Source of the DNA: Candidatus Collinsella stercoripullorum
GTDB taxonomy: Bacteria > Actinomycetota > Coriobacteriia > Coriobacteriales > Coriobacteriaceae
DNA: 36,798 nt
Reading direction: 5' to 3'
NCBI GenBank assembly: GCA_019117005.1
Contig: DXAO01000010.1
Coordinates: 1 to 36,798 of the forward strand
In this document: positions 34,878-36,798 of the stretch, piece after piece
Numbering within the stretch: position 1 is the stretch's first letter
How the letters are laid out: each line of letters begins with the position of its first letter
The notes under the pieces: model-generated
The model's database searches: none
What the model was told of the DNA's origin: nothing
What the model saw: only the letters and a program-made list of their open reading frames with translations
Position numbers and translations under genes: made by a program

Positions 34878-35086
34878 CACAAACTCACTGCGATTGGGCG
34901 TCTGAGGGATCGCGCGTCGCGCGGCACGGCCAATCCGCGCAAAACCTCGGGTGACTGGGTGGCATGTTTTATACGGATGAGCCCGGAGGGGCGGAATCTG
35001 CCCTGTTTTAGGCGCGATTGGGTGGCATCCTTGATGCAAATCGCATCCTCGCATCAAGGATGCCACCCAATCGCGGGGAGTTTGTG
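34878..35086. repeat. 209-bp inverted-repeat element with an inner perfect hairpin
   Basis: Ends: CACAAACTCACTGCGATTGG.. (34878-34900) and its inverted partner (35064-35086), 23 bp with three mismatches. Inside the right half a 23-bp arm starting CGATTGGGTGGCATCCTTGA (35017-35039) pairs perfectly with 35053-35075 around a 13-nt loop. A third partial copy, CTGGGTGGCATG, is at 34955. Together with 34709-34832 it fills most of the 500-bp gap 34700-35199. No open reading frame of note. Confidence 0.75.
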
Positions 35087-35126
35087 CACCGGCGAGAAGG
35101 GCCGGCGCGCCCGGGCCGCACACGAA

Positions 35127-35159
35127 GCCGCCCCGCGGGCGTAAGGCCCGCGGGGCGGC
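35127..35159 (-). terminator. Terminator-like hairpin after glutamine synthetase
   Basis: GCCGCCCCGCGGGC (35127-35140) pairs perfectly with 35146-35159 around GTAAG; on the - strand it is followed by TTCGTGTG, a weak T run, 40 bp after the stop. Confidence 0.65.
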
Positions 35160-35199
35160 GCTTGGGACGAGGTTCTTCTCGCCGTGCGAGACGGCGCGG

Positions 35200-36798
35200 C
35201 TACACCCAGAACAGCATCTCGTTGTAGGTCGGGACCGGCCAGTAGTCGGCTCCGCAGACCTTCTCCATGCCGTCGACGGCGGTGCGCAGGACGCTCATCG
35301 CGGGCAGCACCGTGTCGCGGTAGGCGTTGCACTGCTCCTGCGGGTCCTCGATGCGCTGGGCCTCGGCGTTCACGCGCTCGAGCTCGTCGGCGGAGGCGCT
35401 GACGGCCGTGATGCCCTCGGTGATCGTGGAGACGAGGCCCTTCTCGACCGGGCTCTCGATGCCGATCTCGGCCTTGGTGGCAACGGAGCTCGCGAGGTCG
35501 CCGGAGTAGTCCGAGAGCGCCGGGAGGTAGAGGCTGCGTGCCATGTAGACCATGGTGTTGGCCTCGATGTTGAGCAGCTTGGCGTACTGCTCGGCCTTGG
35601 AGACGTAGCGCGCGTGGATCTCGGCGGAGTCGAGCACGCGGTACTTCTCGTAGAACGCGATGTTCTCGGGGCGGATCATGCACGGCAGCGCGTCCGGCGT
35701 GGTCTTGAGGTTGGGGAGCCCCCGGCGCTCGGCCTCGGCCTCCCACTCCTCGGAGTAGCCGTTGCCCTCGAAGATGACGCGGTGGTGGTCACGCAGGGTG
35801 TGGCGCACCCAGCGCAGCGCCACGGTGGTGAACTCCTCCTCGGAGACGCCCTCGAGCTTGGTGGCAAAGCGGTCGCACTGCTCGGCCACGGCGGTGTTGA
35901 GCACCACGTTGGGGTCGGCCAGGTTCTGCTGGCTGCCGCACATGCGGAACTCGAACTTGTTGCCCGTGAAGGCGAAGGGCGAGGTGCGGTTGCGGTCCGT
36001 GGTGTCGCGCAGGACGTCCGGCAGCGCGGGCACGCCCAGGTCCATGCGCTCGGCCTCGTGCTCCTCGATCTCCTCCTTGTTGATGAGGGCCTCGACGATG
36101 GCGTCGAGCTCGTCGCCCAAAAAGACGGAGATGATGGCCGGGGGCGCCTCGTTGGCGCCGAGTCGGTGGTCGTTGCCGGCCGAGGCCACGCTCATGCGCA
36201 GCAGGTCGGCGTGCTCGTCGACGGCGGCCACGAGCGCGGCGAGAAACACGAGGAACTGCAGGTTCTCGCTGGGCTTGTCGCCGGGCTCGAGCAGGTTGCG
36301 GCCGTCGGCGCAGATGGACCAGTTGTTGTGCTTGCCAGAGCCGTTGACGTACTCGAAGGGCTTCTCGTGCTCGAGGCAGGCCAGGCCGTGGCGCGTGGCC
36401 ATGAGCTTGAGCTTCTCCATGGTGAGGAGGTTGTCGTCGATGGCGAGCGACCCCTGCTCGAAGATCGGCGCGAGCTCGTGCTGGGCCGGGGCGACCTCGT
36501 TGTGCTTGGTCTTGGCCGGGATGCCGAGCTTCCAGAGCTCGTCGTCGACCTCCTTCATGAACTCGTTGACCGTGGGGCGGATGGCGCCGAAGTAGTGCTC
36601 CTCGAGCTCCTGGCCCTTGACCGGCTCGCAGCCAAAGAGCGTGCGGCCGCAGTAGATGAGGTCGGGGCGCTTCTCGTAGTCCTCCTCCTTGATGAGGAAG
36701 TACTCCTGCTCCGGGCCGATGGTGGTGAAGACGCGCTTGGGCTCGCGGCCAAACAGGGCGAGCACGCGCTTGGCCTGCGTCTCGAGGGCGACCTGCGA
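35200..36798 (-). CDS. glnN: Glutamine synthetase type III (partial, N-terminus outside window)
   Basis: 533 codons to the edge (532 residues plus stop); the family is about 700, so roughly the first quarter is missing to the right. Makes glutamine from glutamate, ammonia and ATP. Type III signs: the opening [33 protein letters not shown], the [13 protein letters not shown] metal/substrate region, [39 protein letters not shown], and the adenine/metal-binding [19 protein letters not shown], all GSIII-specific wording. The C-terminal region after [13 protein letters not shown] is long and helical as in GSIII. The frame is open to base 36798; the internal GTG at 36765 is not a start. Promoter and any nitrogen control lie outside. 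Confidence 0.96.
   Translation of the reverse strand, partial: SQVALETQAKRVLALFGREPKRVFTTIGPEQEYFLIKEEDYEKRPDLIYCGRTLFGCEPVKGQELEEHYFGAIRPTVNEFMKEVDDELWKLGIPAKTKHNEVAPAQHELAPIFEQGSLAIDDNLLTMEKLKLMATRHGLACLEHEKPFEYVNGSGKHNNWSICADGRNLLEPGDKPSENLQFLVFLAALVAAVDEHADLLRMSVASAGNDHRLGANEAPPAIISVFLGDELDAIVEALINKEEIEEHEAERMDLGVPALPDVLRDTTDRNRTSPFAFTGNKFEFRMCGSQQNLADPNVVLNTAVAEQCDRFATKLEGVSEEEFTTVALRWVRHTLRDHHRVIFEGNGYSEEWEAEAERRGLPNLKTTPDALPCMIRPENIAFYEKYRVLDSAEIHARYVSKAEQYAKLLNIEANTMVYMARSLYLPALSDYSGDLASSVATKAEIGIESPVEKGLVSTITEGITAVSASADELERVNAEAQRIEDPQEQCNAYRDTVLPAMSVLRTAVDGMEKVCGADYWPVPTYNEMLFWV

Overview
The window is very GC-rich DNA (roughly 70% by eye), with dense, mostly single-copy housekeeping genes and strong AAGGAGG-type ribosome binding sites. 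Gene content fits a host-associated actinobacterium of the class Coriobacteriia, with Collinsella or a close relative the best guess: type III glutamine synthetase, twin-arginine lipoprotein PstS, four-domain S1, two ABC-F proteins, several peptidase/amidohydrolase genes. That placement is inference from composition and gene families, not from a marker gene.

Layout. 220-3665 (-): a class I/II aminotransferase and glutamine-dependent NAD synthetase. 4014-8107 (+): a GlfT2-like glycosyltransferase, a two-segment membrane protein with a long Gly/Thr/Asp tail, and a 518-residue protein with conserved ends and a low-complexity middle. 8281-9960 (-): EttA. 10235-12402 (+): TcdA, TatD and a small membrane protein. 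12552-18017 (-): a HAD phosphatase, glucose-6-phosphate isomerase, a small membrane protein and a Uup-like ABC-F ATPase. 18833-19489 (+): GNAT acetyltransferase. 19642-22287 (-): MFS transporter and M20 amidohydrolase, divergent from a YtcJ-like amidohydrolase (22667-24298, +). 24484-28137 (-): pstSCAB with overlapping genes, an upstream 11-bp-phased PHO-box-like array and a perfect terminator after pstB. 29127-33696 (-): a small membrane protein, Sapep/PepV-like dipeptidase, HAD hydrolase, SMR transporter and ribosomal protein S1. 33962-34699 (+): HAD hydrolase. 35200 to the right edge (-): type III glutamine synthetase, N-terminus cut off.

The most unusual material is between the genes. There is a candidate ~210-nt folded RNA (13371-13581); a 39-bp minisatellite (13-bp sub-periodicity) on both sides of a long palindrome (18088-18750); a perfect 63-bp palindrome upstream of tcdA; two inverted-repeat elements in tandem upstream of glnN; a field of different short tandem repeats behind the pst promoter; and two genes whose stop-codon region has been copied in tandem downstream. 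No tRNA, rRNA, CRISPR array, transposase, integrase or phage gene was recognised.

Functionally the window is a mix: nucleotide cofactor and amino-acid/nitrogen metabolism (aminotransferase, NadE, GlnN), translation (S1, EttA, Uup-like, TcdA), phosphate uptake (Pst), and scavenging of acylated amino acids or peptides (M20 enzymes, MFS carrier, amidohydrolase).
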